The notes under the pieces are model-generated. The model searched no databases. It saw only the letters and a list, made by a program, of their open reading frames with translations, and was not told the origin of the DNA. Made by a program: the position numbers and the translations under genes. A DNA stretch of 56,803 bases. Source: UBA5614 sp034678545 (lineage in GTDB: Bacteria > Cloacimonadota > Cloacimonadia > Cloacimonadales > Cloacimonadaceae). Numbering within the stretch: the first letter of the stretch is position 1; each line of letters opens with the position of its first letter. Shown one piece after another: positions 42,503 through 51,412 of this stretch. Location: the NCBI GenBank assembly GCA_034678545.1, contig JAXDBS010000028.1, positions 1 through 56,803 of the forward strand, read 5' to 3'.

Positions 42503-42979
42503 ATGAAATGCCTTTTGACCATACGCATTGGATCGGTCACTCTCAGCTGCGTCATCAATGCCGCCGCTTTGCTTTTGGCTGCGCTGCTGCTGGCAGGCTG
42601 CCTGGCGACGACCAATTCCGTGAATGACGAGGCCGAGATCAACACTGTCCTCTACAAAGTCAAGCAAGCCTTCATCAACCATGACATCAACACTTTTATG
42701 CTGTGTTTTCATTCCGACTACCTGCACGAAGGCATGCCCCTCTGGCAGGTGCGCGCGCTCTGGCAGGACCGCATGGCGGAGTTCCTTTTAATAGATTTTC
42801 AGAATGTCCGGATCGAGGTGGAAGACTACGAGGCGGTCGTCTCTTTCACCATGAAGCTCCAAAAGGCCAATACCACTGTCTATTCGGAAGAGCCGGCCGA
42901 CCATGGCGACCTCAGCTATTTCATTTACGACAACAACAAATGGTCGGTTTACGGCAATCAGCAAAGCCGCCGGCCCTGA
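42503..42979 (+). CDS. Lipoprotein with NTF2-like (SnoaL) domain
   Basis: 158 residues. A long signal peptide ends in a lipobox LLAGC (Cys around 33), predicting lipid anchoring. The mature part, INTVLYKVKQAFINHDINTF, then FHSDYLHEGMPLWQVRALW and the beta strands IRIEVEDYEAVVSF, resembles the NTF2-like fold used for small-molecule binding or as a structural domain. It starts 28 nt after the methyltransferase stop with GGGAG about 9 nt upstream. Specific role unknown. Confidence 0.75.
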   Translation: MKCLLTIRIGSVTLSCVINAAALLLAALLLAGCLATTNSVNDEAEINTVLYKVKQAFINHDINTFMLCFHSDYLHEGMPLWQVRALWQDRMAEFLLIDFQNVRIEVEDYEAVVSFTMKLQKANTTVYSEEPADHGDLSYFIYDNNKWSVYGNQQSRRP

Positions 42980-43148
42980 TCACCAGAATCGGTTCAAACT
43001 AAGTTTCATCCACGCGGCAGGCTGGGAAATTACGGTCCTTTCCTGTAACCGTTCAGCCCGACTCCGGATTATTTTCATTTGACATCAGACCTGTTTTCCA
43101 AAAGTTGAATTGGCAATGTCAACGCTTTATCAGTTATAAGGATAGATT

Positions 43149-46100
43149 ATGTTAGAAAAGATCTTGCGCTCGCTCTTCGGGGACAAATCCAGCAAGGAAC
43201 TCGGCAAATATTACCCCCTGGTGGATGAGATCAACGGTATCTTCGCCACACTCGCTGACTACAGCGACGATCAGCTCCGGGAACGCGTTGCCCTGATCAG
43301 ACAGGAGATCGCGGAGCAGTTGCAGCCTTTACGGGAGGAAGTGGCTGAGTTGGAGCGGCGCTACCGCGAGGAGGCGGACGATTCTGAACGGGCCCGCCTG
43401 GACAACGACATCGACCGCACCAAAAAAGAGCTGAAGGAAAAGACCCGCGAAACGCTGGACGGCTTCCTGCCGGAGGTGTACGCTATCGTCAAGGACACCT
43501 GCCGGCGGCTGTTGAAGCACAAGTATCAGGTCCGGGGGCACGAAGTCGAGTGGAACATGGTGCCCTTCGACGTGCAGTTGATCGGCGCCATCGCCCTGCA
43601 CGAGGGGAAGATCGCCGAGATGGCCACCGGCGAGGGCAAGACCCTGGTCGCCGTGCTGCCCCTCTTCCTCAACGCGCTGGTGGGCCGCGGTGTGCATCTG
43701 GTCACTGTGAACGACTACCTTGCCCAGCGCGACTCCGAATGGATGGGTCCGGTCTATCAGTTCCACGGCCTCACAGTGGGCTGCGTCACCACCGGCCTGG
43801 ATTTTATCCAGCGCAAGGAAGCATATAACTGCGACGTCACCTATGGCATGAACAGCGAATACGGTTTCGATTACCTGCGCGACAACATGGCAGTCAGCGC
43901 TGACCAACTCGTGCAGAGGGATTTCTATTACGCTATCGTGGACGAGGTGGACAGCATCCTGATCGACGAAGCCCGAACCCCGCTCATCATTAGCGGCGCC
44001 ATCGCCCAGGACAAGAACTTTTACCACGAACTAAGGCCCCACATCCAGCAGCTCGTTTCACTGCAAAACTCGCTGGTGCAGAAGATCCTGACCGAGATCC
44101 GGGAGGACACCCGCGAGGACAATCCCAAGCCGGACGTAGAAAGGCTGGGCCGCAACCTGCTCCTGGTCAGGCGCGCCGCCCCCAAGCACAAGGGTTTCGT
44201 CAAGTTCATGCAGGAAGCCGAATACAAGAAACTGGTCAGCGACACTGAGGGGATTTACCTGCGCGACAAGAAACTCCACGTGTTGGACAACGAGCTTTTC
44301 TACGTGGTGGACGAAAGGCAAAACAGCGTGGACCTCTGCGACAAAGGCAGGGATTTCCTTTCCCGCTCCGATAAAAACCTCTTCCTGGTGGACAGCCTGG
44401 ACGAGTTGCTTTCCCAGGTGGACAATGACGAGAAACTGACGCCGGAACAGCAGGCAGCCAAAAAGGAAAAGGTAACCAACGACTTCATGGATAAAAGCGA
44501 GCGGCTGCACAACATCAACCAGCTGCTGCGTGCCTATTCCCTGTTCGAAAACAACGTGGAATACGTGATCCTGGACGATAAGGTAGTGATCGTGGACGAG
44601 TTCACGGGGCGCCAGATGCCGGGCCGGCGCTTTTCGGACGGCCTGCACCAGGCCCTTGAAGCCAAGGAGAACGTTGCCATCGAGGCCGGCACGCAGACTT
44701 TAGCCACAGTCACGCTACAGAATTATTTCCGCATGTATGAGAAGCTGGCCGGCATGACGGGAACCGCCATCACGGAGGAATCGGAGTTCCTCGAGATCTA
44801 CAAACTCGGCGCCACGCTCATCCCCACCAATGTTCCGGTCACGCGCATCGACCACGACGATGTCATCTACCTCACCAAGAACGAAAAATACCAAGCCATC
44901 ATGGATGAGATCATGCACTGGCACGACCAGAAGAAACCTGTCCTGGTCGGCACGGTCAGCGTGGAGGTCTCCGAGATCATCAGCCGTCTGCTGAAAAGGA
45001 AGGGCGTCCCCCACAACGTGCTCAACGCCAAGTACCACGAAAAGGAAGCCGAGATCATCATGGGCGCCGGCCAGCCCGGAGCCGTGACCATCGCCACCAA
45101 CATGGCGGGCCGCGGAACCGATATCAAGCTGGGCTCCGGCGTCGTCCTGAAAACCTCTGAGGAATACCGAGGCCTGCCCCGGGCCATCTCTGACGAAAAC
45201 CCTTACGGCGTGCCGGAGGACGGCCTGCACGTGATCGGCAGCGAGCGCCACGAAAGCCGGCGCATAGACCGCCAGCTGCGCGGCCGCGCCGGGCGCCAGG
45301 GCGATCCCGGCACCAGCCGTTTCTACCTTTCACTGGAAGACGATCTCATGCGCCTGTTCGGCTCGGACCGCATGGCACCAATGATGATGAAGCTGGGCCT
45401 CAAGCCCGGCGACGCCATCCGCCATCCCTGGATGACCAAGGCCGTGGAGCGCGCCCAGAAACGCGTGGAGGAGCACAACTTCGAGATCCGCAAAAACCTG
45501 ATCAAGTATGACGAAGTGATGAACCAGCAGCGCGAGGTGATCTATTCCTACCGCCGCAATGTTCTGAAAAACTACAACATGAAGAACGAGATCCTGGAGA
45601 TGGTGGAGGAGTGCCTGGACAATCTGCTGGACAGCTATCTCCCGGAAGGTTCATATCCCGAGGACTGGAACCTGGAGCGGCTCTGCGCCTGGTTCAAGAA
45701 CAGCATCAATGTGATCATCACTCCCGAGCAGTTGAAAAGCGACCGCCTGACCCGTGATTTCCTGCGGGACGAGCTTTGGGAGGTCATGCAGCAGGCCTAC
45801 GCCCAGAAGGAGCAGCGCGTGGGCGAGGAAATGATGCGCGAGATCGAGCGCCGCTCCCTGCTGGAAGTGGTGGACTCGGAATGGCGCGACCACCTGCATG
45901 AGATGGACCTGCTCAAGGACGGCATCCACCTGCGTGCCTACGCCAACAAGGATCCCCTCATCGAATACAAGAAGGAATCCTATGACCTGTTCCAGAGCCT
46001 GATCCAGCGCATCCAGGACAACGTCACCAAGAAAGTTTTCACCACCTACATCGTATCCCGCGAGCAGTTGCAGAGCATGCTCCAGAACGCCAACCTCAGC

Positions 46101-46313
46101 CACAGCGAGCTGAACGCCTTCCTGCACGCGCAGGAGGCTGCGGAACAGGGCGCGCCCAAGCATCCCATGCCGCCGGAGGCGATGGCGGAAGTGCCCAAGC
46201 TGAGACCTGTTTCGGTCCAGCCCAAGGTCGGGCGCAACGATCCCTGCCCCTGCGGCAGCGGTAAAAAATACAAGAAATGCTGCGGCAAAGCTGAATTCCT
46301 GGACAGAGAATAA
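43149..46313 (+). CDS. secA: Preprotein translocase ATPase SecA
   Basis: 1054 residues, longer than the roughly 900 of E. coli. Landmarks: Walker A ATGEGKT (about 158-164), DEVDSILIDEARTPL (Walker B), GRGTDIKLG, the IGSERHESRRIDRQLRGRAG motif near 700-720, and the C-terminal CPCGSGKKYKKCC zinc motif that binds SecB or ribosomes. Two insertions explain the length: a coiled coil near 55-100 and about 150 residues within 295-470, containing LTPEQQAAKKEK. Both are typical of FCB-group SecA proteins. It drives protein export through SecYEG, including the many signal-peptide proteins in this window. It is followed after 15 nt by topA. Confidence 0.98.
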   Translation: MLEKILRSLFGDKSSKELGKYYPLVDEINGIFATLADYSDDQLRERVALIRQEIAEQLQPLREEVAELERRYREEADDSERARLDNDIDRTKKELKEKTRETLDGFLPEVYAIVKDTCRRLLKHKYQVRGHEVEWNMVPFDVQLIGAIALHEGKIAEMATGEGKTLVAVLPLFLNALVGRGVHLVTVNDYLAQRDSEWMGPVYQFHGLTVGCVTTGLDFIQRKEAYNCDVTYGMNSEYGFDYLRDNMAVSADQLVQRDFYYAIVDEVDSILIDEARTPLIISGAIAQDKNFYHELRPHIQQLVSLQNSLVQKILTEIREDTREDNPKPDVERLGRNLLLVRRAAPKHKGFVKFMQEAEYKKLVSDTEGIYLRDKKLHVLDNELFYVVDERQNSVDLCDKGRDFLSRSDKNLFLVDSLDELLSQVDNDEKLTPEQQAAKKEKVTNDFMDKSERLHNINQLLRAYSLFENNVEYVILDDKVVIVDEFTGRQMPGRRFSDGLHQALEAKENVAIEAGTQTLATVTLQNYFRMYEKLAGMTGTAITEESEFLEIYKLGATLIPTNVPVTRIDHDDVIYLTKNEKYQAIMDEIMHWHDQKKPVLVGTVSVEVSEIISRLLKRKGVPHNVLNAKYHEKEAEIIMGAGQPGAVTIATNMAGRGTDIKLGSGVVLKTSEEYRGLPRAISDENPYGVPEDGLHVIGSERHESRRIDRQLRGRAGRQGDPGTSRFYLSLEDDLMRLFGSDRMAPMMMKLGLKPGDAIRHPWMTKAVERAQKRVEEHNFEIRKNLIKYDEVMNQQREVIYSYRRNVLKNYNMKNEILEMVEECLDNLLDSYLPEGSYPEDWNLERLCAWFKNSINVIITPEQLKSDRLTRDFLRDELWEVMQQAYAQKEQRVGEEMMREIERRSLLEVVDSEWRDHLHEMDLLKDGIHLRAYANKDPLIEYKKESYDLFQSLIQRIQDNVTKKVFTTYIVSREQLQSMLQNANLSHSELNAFLHAQEAAEQGAPKHPMPPEAMAEVPKLRPVSVQPKVGRNDPCPCGSGKKYKKCCGKAEFLDRE

Positions 46314-46328
46314 ACACACGGAGCCATT

Positions 46329-48548
46329 ATGCCAAAAGGTCTGATCATTGTGGAGTCGCCGGCCAAGGCCAGCACCATCAGCAAATTCCTGGACAACAAG
46401 TTTGACGTCAAAGCCTCCATGGGGCACATCCGCGACCTGCCGGACAGGGAAATGGGCGTCAACATAGACAAGGATTTCTCGCCCAAGTACCTCATTGACC
46501 CCAAGAAGAAAAAGGTCATCGAAGAGCTGAAGCACAGCGTGGCCAAGGCTGACGCGGTTTACCTGGCCAGCGACCACGACCGGGAGGGGGAGGCCATCGC
46601 CTGGCACCTGCAACAGGTCCTGCAGAAAGAGATCGGCGACAAACCCGTTCACCGCATCGTGTTCAACGAGATCACCCGCAACGCCATCCGGGAATCAATC
46701 ACCCATCCCGGCGGCCTCGACATGCAGAAAGTGGACGCCCAGCAGGCCCGGCGCGTCTTGGACCGCTTTGTCGGCTACATGATCAGCCCCCTGCTCTGGA
46801 AGATCATTTCCAAGGACCTGAGCGCTGGCCGCGTCCAGTCCGTGGCCCTGCGCCTGATCTGCGAGCGCGAGGCCGAGATCCAGTCCTTTGTCCCCAAGGA
46901 ATTCTGGCGGGTCGAAACCCTCTTCCACAAAGGCAGGCTGCCCGCCTTCAAGGCCTCACTAGAGACCTGGAAGGGCAAGAAAGCCGACATCCAAAACCAG
47001 GCCGAGGCGGAGCGGATCATCAAAGCCATAGACGGCAAGGAAGCCACTCTGCTGAACCGCAAGGACGGCGTCCGCAGTGTCGAGCCCTACCCCGCCTTCA
47101 TCACCAGCACCCTCCAACAGGACGCTTCCCGCCTGCTCAACCTGCATGCCAACAAAACCATGCAGATCGCGCAGGAATTGTATGAGGGCGTGGACCTGGG
47201 CGGAGAGCGCACCGGACTCATCACCTACATGCGCACCGATTCTTTGCGAGTGGCGGAAGAGGCTGTCCAGTCCGTGCGCGGCCTGATCGCTGAACGCTTC
47301 GGCCGGGACTTCGTGCACAAGAGCGCGCGGCATTATAAAAACAAGAACAAGGCGCAGGACGCCCACGAGGCGATCCGCCCCACCGACCCCTTTAAGACGC
47401 CGGAAGCGGTGGCACAGTATCTCAGCAAGGACCAGCTCAAGCTCTACACCCTGATCTGGCAAAGGTTCACCGCCACCCAGATGCGGCCGTTGAAACTTAA
47501 AACCACCGAAGTCAAGGCAGGGATCGGCGAGGCCGTCTTTGAAGCCTCCGGCAGCGAAGTGGCGGACGAGGGCTTCCTCAAGGCCTGGCCCCATTACTCC
47601 TTTCCCGCGGGCGAGAAGATCCACACAGATTACGCCACGGACGACACGCTGCTCTACGAATCCTTTCAGCCCAGCCAGCATTTCACCACCCCGCCTTCCC
47701 GCTACACGGAAGCGTCACTGATCAAGGAGTTGGAAGCCAAAGGCATCGGCCGCCCCAGCACCTACGCCTCCATCATCACCACCATCCGCGTCCGCAAGTA
47801 TGTGGCAATGGAGAAAAAATCCTTCGTCCCCACCGAGCTGGGGGTGCAGGTCAACCGCTTCCTGGTGGACAGGTTTGACACCATTTTCAATGTCAGGTTC
47901 ACGGCGGAGATGGAAACCGAGCTGGACGAGGTGGAATACGGCAAGCTGGTCTGGCATAAGCTCGTCCGGCAGTACTACGACGGTCTGGTCAAGCTGATCG
48001 GGGCTGTGGACGTGAAAAAGGAAAGGCAGGGCCTGCAGGAGGAGACCGAGCTCGTCTGCGAGGTTTGCGGGCAGGGCAAAATGGTCATCAAGTGGGCCAA
48101 CAAAAAGCAGTACCTGGCCTGCAGCCGCTTTCCCGAGTGCAAGAACATGAAAAGCTTTTCCCGCAACAGCAAGGGTGAGATCGTCATCGAGGAGCCCAAA
48201 CAACTGGACGAGAAATGCCCCCAGTGCGGCAGCCCGCTGATCCAGCGCAAGGGCAGGTTCGGAGAATTCATCGCCTGCTCCAACTATCCCAAATGCAAGT
48301 ATTCCCGCTCCATCGGGCTGGGCATCACGTGTCCCGAGTGCGGCAAGGGCGACGTCGTGCAGCGCCGCTCCAAGAAAGGCAAGCCTTTCTATTCCTGTTC
48401 CACCTATCCCGAGTGCAAATGGATCTCCAGCTACAAGCCCGTCCCCATCGCCTGCAGCGAATGCGGCCACCCCTACCTGGAGGAGCGCTACAGCAAGGCG
48501 AACGGAGAATTCAGGGCCTGCCCCAAATGCAAAAAGGAATTCTTTTAA
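46329..48548 (+). CDS. topA: DNA topoisomerase I (type IA)
   Basis: 739 residues. A TOPRIM domain (about 1-115) has ESPAKA and ASDHDREGEAIAWHL; ITYMRTDSLRV (about 297-307) holds the nucleophilic Tyr. Four C-terminal Cys4 zinc ribbons (from CEVCGQGKM, CPQCGSPLI, CPECGKGDV and CSECGHPYL) bind single-stranded DNA. It relaxes negative supercoils. GGAG precedes the ATG by about 6 nt. It lies between secA and the ABC permease in one probable operon with gaps of 15 and 12 nt. Confidence 0.98.
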   Translation: MPKGLIIVESPAKASTISKFLDNKFDVKASMGHIRDLPDREMGVNIDKDFSPKYLIDPKKKKVIEELKHSVAKADAVYLASDHDREGEAIAWHLQQVLQKEIGDKPVHRIVFNEITRNAIRESITHPGGLDMQKVDAQQARRVLDRFVGYMISPLLWKIISKDLSAGRVQSVALRLICEREAEIQSFVPKEFWRVETLFHKGRLPAFKASLETWKGKKADIQNQAEAERIIKAIDGKEATLLNRKDGVRSVEPYPAFITSTLQQDASRLLNLHANKTMQIAQELYEGVDLGGERTGLITYMRTDSLRVAEEAVQSVRGLIAERFGRDFVHKSARHYKNKNKAQDAHEAIRPTDPFKTPEAVAQYLSKDQLKLYTLIWQRFTATQMRPLKLKTTEVKAGIGEAVFEASGSEVADEGFLKAWPHYSFPAGEKIHTDYATDDTLLYESFQPSQHFTTPPSRYTEASLIKELEAKGIGRPSTYASIITTIRVRKYVAMEKKSFVPTELGVQVNRFLVDRFDTIFNVRFTAEMETELDEVEYGKLVWHKLVRQYYDGLVKLIGAVDVKKERQGLQEETELVCEVCGQGKMVIKWANKKQYLACSRFPECKNMKSFSRNSKGEIVIEEPKQLDEKCPQCGSPLIQRKGRFGEFIACSNYPKCKYSRSIGLGITCPECGKGDVVQRRSKKGKPFYSCSTYPECKWISSYKPVPIACSECGHPYLEERYSKANGEFRACPKCKKEFF

Positions 48549-48560
48549 ACAAGGGATCCC

Positions 48561-49829
48561 ATGCACCTCCTTGACGCTTTCCGCAGTGCTTTGCAAAGCA
48601 TTTCGCAACACAAGCTGCGCTCCTTTCTGACCCTGACCGGGATCGTCATCGGCGTGCTGGCTGTGGTCACCATGTTCTCTTCCATCTACTCGCTCAAGAG
48701 CATGATCCGCAAGAATATGGAGGGCATGGGCTGGAACAACTCCATCATCGTGACGCCCAAGCTGGAGGAGGAGGATGCCCGCTCCCAGCGCGGCAGGCGT
48801 TTCCGCAAAACCGCAGAGAACGTCCGCCTGCTGGATTACAGCGACTTTGAAGCCATCAGGGGCAGCCTCTCCTATCAGACGATCTACGGCATGATAGAAA
48901 GCCAGGCCCTCTACAGGATCGGGAACCGCGACATCCAGGTCAACCTCAAGGGCACCAACCGCTCCTTCTTTATCAACAAGACCTACAAGCTGAAAAGCGG
49001 CCGCTATTTCAGCAGCTTTGACGAGAGCGGAGCCCGGCCCGTGATCATCCTCGGCTACTACTTCGCGCAGGAGCAGTTCCCCAACGCTGATCCGGTTGGC
49101 CGGCAGATCAATCTCGGCGGCCACCGCTACCAGGTGATCGGCGTACTGGACCGCGATGCCATCAACAGCCGCAGCGGCATGAATTTCAACACCTGGGAGC
49201 GCCGCAACGACCTCAAGGCCGTGTATGTGCCACTGCGCTTCGCCTCTGTCTATCTGACCCCACAGCGCACCGTGCATTACATCTATGTCCAGGCCAAAAG
49301 CGAAGCGGACTACGCCCAACTCAAGACCCAGCTCCGCCAGCTCCTCCTGGCCCGCCACAGCATGTTTGAGAATTTTGCCTTCCAGGACATCGGCGACCTG
49401 CTCATGCGGATCAACCAGGAGATCGACACCAACATGGGCAAGTGGAACATCACCCTGTTCGTGATCGCGTCCATTTCCCTGATTGTGGGCGGGATCGGGC
49501 TTTTCAGCACCCTGCTCATCTCCATCCAGGAAAAGATGCTGGAGATCGGGGTGCGCAAAAGCATCGGCGCCACCGAGGCGGACATCTTTTTCTATTTCAT
49601 CTTCGAGGCAGTGACTTTGGCCGTGATCGGAGCCCTGATCGGCATCGGCTTTGCCGCCCTGGCCCTGCTGGGGATGCAGTCCGCCGTCAAGATCGCCATG
49701 CCCATGCCTGTCCAGGGCATGGCGCTCGGCCTCTTCTTTTCCATGCTGGTCGGTTTCGTCTCCGGGCTCTACCCCGCCCTCAAAGCCTCCGGCATCGATC
49801 CCATCAAGGCCATCTACTATTTCGACTGA
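48561..49829 (+). CDS. MacB/FtsX-type ABC transporter permease
   Basis: 422 residues. One N-terminal membrane helix (about 20-42, in KLRSFLTLTGIVIGVLAVV), a periplasmic MacB_PCD domain (about 45-280) and three C-terminal helices (about 295-415) including EIGVRKSIGAT and YPALKASGIDPIKAI, the usual permease ending. This is the mechanotransmission type (MacB/LolE-like) that moves substrates in the periplasm rather than across the inner membrane. No ATPase or membrane-fusion protein gene is adjacent, so the partner must be encoded elsewhere. Substrate unknown. Confidence 0.9.
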   Translation: MHLLDAFRSALQSISQHKLRSFLTLTGIVIGVLAVVTMFSSIYSLKSMIRKNMEGMGWNNSIIVTPKLEEEDARSQRGRRFRKTAENVRLLDYSDFEAIRGSLSYQTIYGMIESQALYRIGNRDIQVNLKGTNRSFFINKTYKLKSGRYFSSFDESGARPVIILGYYFAQEQFPNADPVGRQINLGGHRYQVIGVLDRDAINSRSGMNFNTWERRNDLKAVYVPLRFASVYLTPQRTVHYIYVQAKSEADYAQLKTQLRQLLLARHSMFENFAFQDIGDLLMRINQEIDTNMGKWNITLFVIASISLIVGGIGLFSTLLISIQEKMLEIGVRKSIGATEADIFFYFIFEAVTLAVIGALIGIGFAALALLGMQSAVKIAMPMPVQGMALGLFFSMLVGFVSGLYPALKASGIDPIKAIYYFD

Positions 49830-49902
49830 CCGGGCTCAAACTGCTTTCACACTTGACAAAATCCTGCCCCGGAGAATTTGAATCAGTAACGCAGTGTGAA
49901 GT

Positions 49903-49978
49903 GGGCCTATAGCTCAACTGGTAGAGCTTCCGGCTCATAACCGGACGGTCGGGGGTTCGACTCCCTCTGGGCCCACCA
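49903..49978 (+). tRNA. tRNA with CAU anticodon (Ile2 precursor favoured, or elongator Met)
   Basis: 76 nt with encoded CCA. Acceptor GGGCCTA/TGGGCCC (one T-G pair), D-arm AGCTC...GAGC, anticodon stem TCCGG/CCGGA with loop CTCATAA, T-arm with GGTTCGA. A G1-C72 pair and no run of three G-C pairs in the anticodon stem rule out the initiator. C4-G69 and C5-G68 resemble isoleucine tRNA-Ile2, whose CAU is converted to lysidine-AU by TilS; elongator tRNA-Met cannot be excluded by eye. Confidence 0.93.
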
Positions 49979-50101
49979 CTTTTCCACCCTCCAATATCTC
50001 CCCTGTTTCTTTTGTTTCAGCCCGATTTTAACGCTTTTTCCAACCCCGGCCCATCCCCTTCCATACCAATGCGTTCCGCTAAATCCCACCCCCTCTCCCC
50101 C

Positions 50102-50170
50102 GCTTGCACTACTTACCCATTACGGACCCAATACGGACTTTGTCCGTATTGGGTCCGTAATGCTAGCAAG
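50102..50170. repeat. Palindromic element built of 11-nt modules, copy 3
   Basis: A perfect 21-bp inverted repeat (50118-50138 and 50142-50162) around TTT, made of modules ATTACGGACCC, AATACGGACTT, GTCCGTATTGG and GTCCGTAATGC, flanked by GCTTGC (50102) and GCAAG (50166). ACTTACCC to the left is the inverse of the GGTAAGT in copy 1. No protein is encoded. Confidence 0.8.
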
Positions 50171-50329
50171 GGCGAAACGGGAGACACCTGCCCCGTAGTC
50201 CTTTTTGCCAATGCTGGCTTAGGGTGTAAATCAGACCAAAGGGAAAAACGGACTTCGGATGCTTTAAAAAAAAACGGATGGGCCGGTGCTGTGCCGTCCT
50301 TAAGAACTTCTCCCTTTTTAGGCAGCCAG

Positions 50330-50349
50330 CCCGGCACTTACGTGCCGGG
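50330..50349. repeat. Perfect hairpin in the post-tRNA intergenic region
   Basis: CCCGGCAC, TTAC, GTGCCGGG: an 8-bp stem and 4-nt loop, with no T-run. The whole stretch 49979-50686 (about 700 nt) carries only repeats and hairpins and no supportable gene. Confidence 0.6.
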
Positions 50350-50462
50350 TTACACAGCTTCGTCCTGCCGGACTGATCTGCAGGCTGGGTAACTGCCAAA
50401 ACTACTTGAGATGCGAGACGCATGTCGCGATTAAAGTAGATATGACAAATAGACCGTACGGG

Positions 50463-50513
50463 ATATGCGGCGGAGCCCCATACAAATAGGGTGGCGGGCG
50501 GGAATAGATATAA
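50463..50513. repeat. GC-rich dispersed repeat, copy 3
   Basis: GGAGCCCCATACAAATAGGG, then a GC block and GGGCGGGAATAGATATAACC. It matches the copies at 1-62 and 180-243, and GCGCAGGAACGACGG follows (50569-50583), as after copy 1. Confidence 0.7.
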
Positions 50514-50591
50514 CCAGGCTGGGTTTCTACTCGTTCACCCCAGCCAGCAAGCTGTCAGGGGACCCCGGGCGCAGGAACGACGGAAGAAGAG

Positions 50592-50646
50592 TCGTAGGGC
50601 GCAGCCCTACTCCTAATAGGGTGGCGGGTGGGAAATGCATAAAACC
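50592..50646. repeat. GC-rich dispersed repeat, copy 4, with palindromic head
   Basis: Starts with the hairpin GTAGGGC, GCA, GCCCTAC (50594-50610), then ends like the other copies in AATAGGGTGGCGGGTGGGAA. It is the most diverged copy. Confidence 0.6.
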
Positions 50647-50680
50647 AGATGAATCTGGCAAGAGGCCGGACGAATCCGGC
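50641..50680 (-). terminator. Double hairpin terminator of the ribH-to-lpxH operon
   Basis: On the minus strand GCCGGATTCGTCCGGC (50665-50680) and CCAGATTCATCTGG (50645-50658) form two hairpins. The second is followed by TTTTAT, starting just past the stop codon at 50687. Confidence 0.65.
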
Positions 50681-50686
50681 GTCACT

Positions 50687-51412
50687 TTATCTGAATGTGC
50701 GCAATTCCAGCTTGCCGTCTATGATCGTGACGTAGGAATGGTTGACCAGCCAGTCGCCGCAATTGGCATAGACGCCTTTGCCCATGGGGATGAGGCAGGG
50801 TTCGTGGGTGTGGCCCATGACCACATAGTCATAGTCGTTAAGGAGGGAGGCGGCGTATTTTTCCAACCCGGCTTTCTTGCGCTGCTGCAGTTTGTGTGAA
50901 AGGCGGCGCAGTCTGCTGCTGCGGGAAAGGGCCTTGCCCAGGGCCAGAGCCAGGTCGGGATGGATAAAATGGAACAGGCCCTTGGTGAAGGGCAGGCGGA
51001 CAAAGCCGCGCAGGAGCTTGTATTGGAAATCGTTGGAGGTGTGCAGGTCTCCGTGTGTGAAGTAGATCTTTTTCCTGTCAGTCTCCAGGACGAAGGCGTC
51101 GCGGTAAAGCTCCGCCTTAAGCTGATCGGGCAGAAAGTCGTTAAACCAGAAGTCATGGTTGCCGCTGATATAGGCGATGCGGCAGCCGCGTTCGGCGATG
51201 TCGGAAAGAGCCTTCAGGACAGGGAAGTAGGCCTTGATGATGGTGTATTTCCAGTCGTACCAGAGGTCGAAGATGTCACCGTTGAGGATCAGCCAGTCAT
51301 AACGCCCCGGTAGGGTCTTTAAAAAAGTGAGGGCCTTGGCGTTGACTTCCAGGTCCGCCTGGCTCTTCACGGCGAACTTGTAGTGCATGTCCGAGACGGC
51401 GCAGATCCTCAT
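50687..51412 (-). CDS. UDP-2,3-diacylglucosamine pyrophosphohydrolase-like metallophosphoesterase (LpxH family)
   Basis: 241 residues. The calcineurin-like metal site is complete: SDMH (Asp 8, His 10), LNGDIFDLW, YISGNHDFW, THGDLH and MGHTHEP. The order and the basic helical cap (RSSRLRRLSHKLQQRKK) match LpxH, which removes UMP from UDP-2,3-diacylglucosamine in lipid A synthesis at the inner face of the inner membrane. It overlaps the upstream DUF4159 gene by 4 nt and is the last gene of the operon. LpxH versus another FCB metallophosphoesterase cannot be settled by eye. Confidence 0.85.
   Translation of the reverse strand: MRICAVSDMHYKFAVKSQADLEVNAKALTFLKTLPGRYDWLILNGDIFDLWYDWKYTIIKAYFPVLKALSDIAERGCRIAYISGNHDFWFNDFLPDQLKAELYRDAFVLETDRKKIYFTHGDLHTSNDFQYKLLRGFVRLPFTKGLFHFIHPDLALALGKALSRSSRLRRLSHKLQQRKKAGLEKYAASLLNDYDYVVMGHTHEPCLIPMGKGVYANCGDWLVNHSYVTIIDGKLELRTFR

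Noticed and set aside
47715..49358. 547-codon minus-strand open frame spanning topA and the ABC permease
   Set aside because: It crosses two recognisable genes and a gene boundary, a typical high-GC antisense artefact.
50012..50392. Open frames in the post-tRNA region
   Set aside because: They read through the 11-nt-module palindrome and hairpins; similar frames are produced by the other copies of that element.
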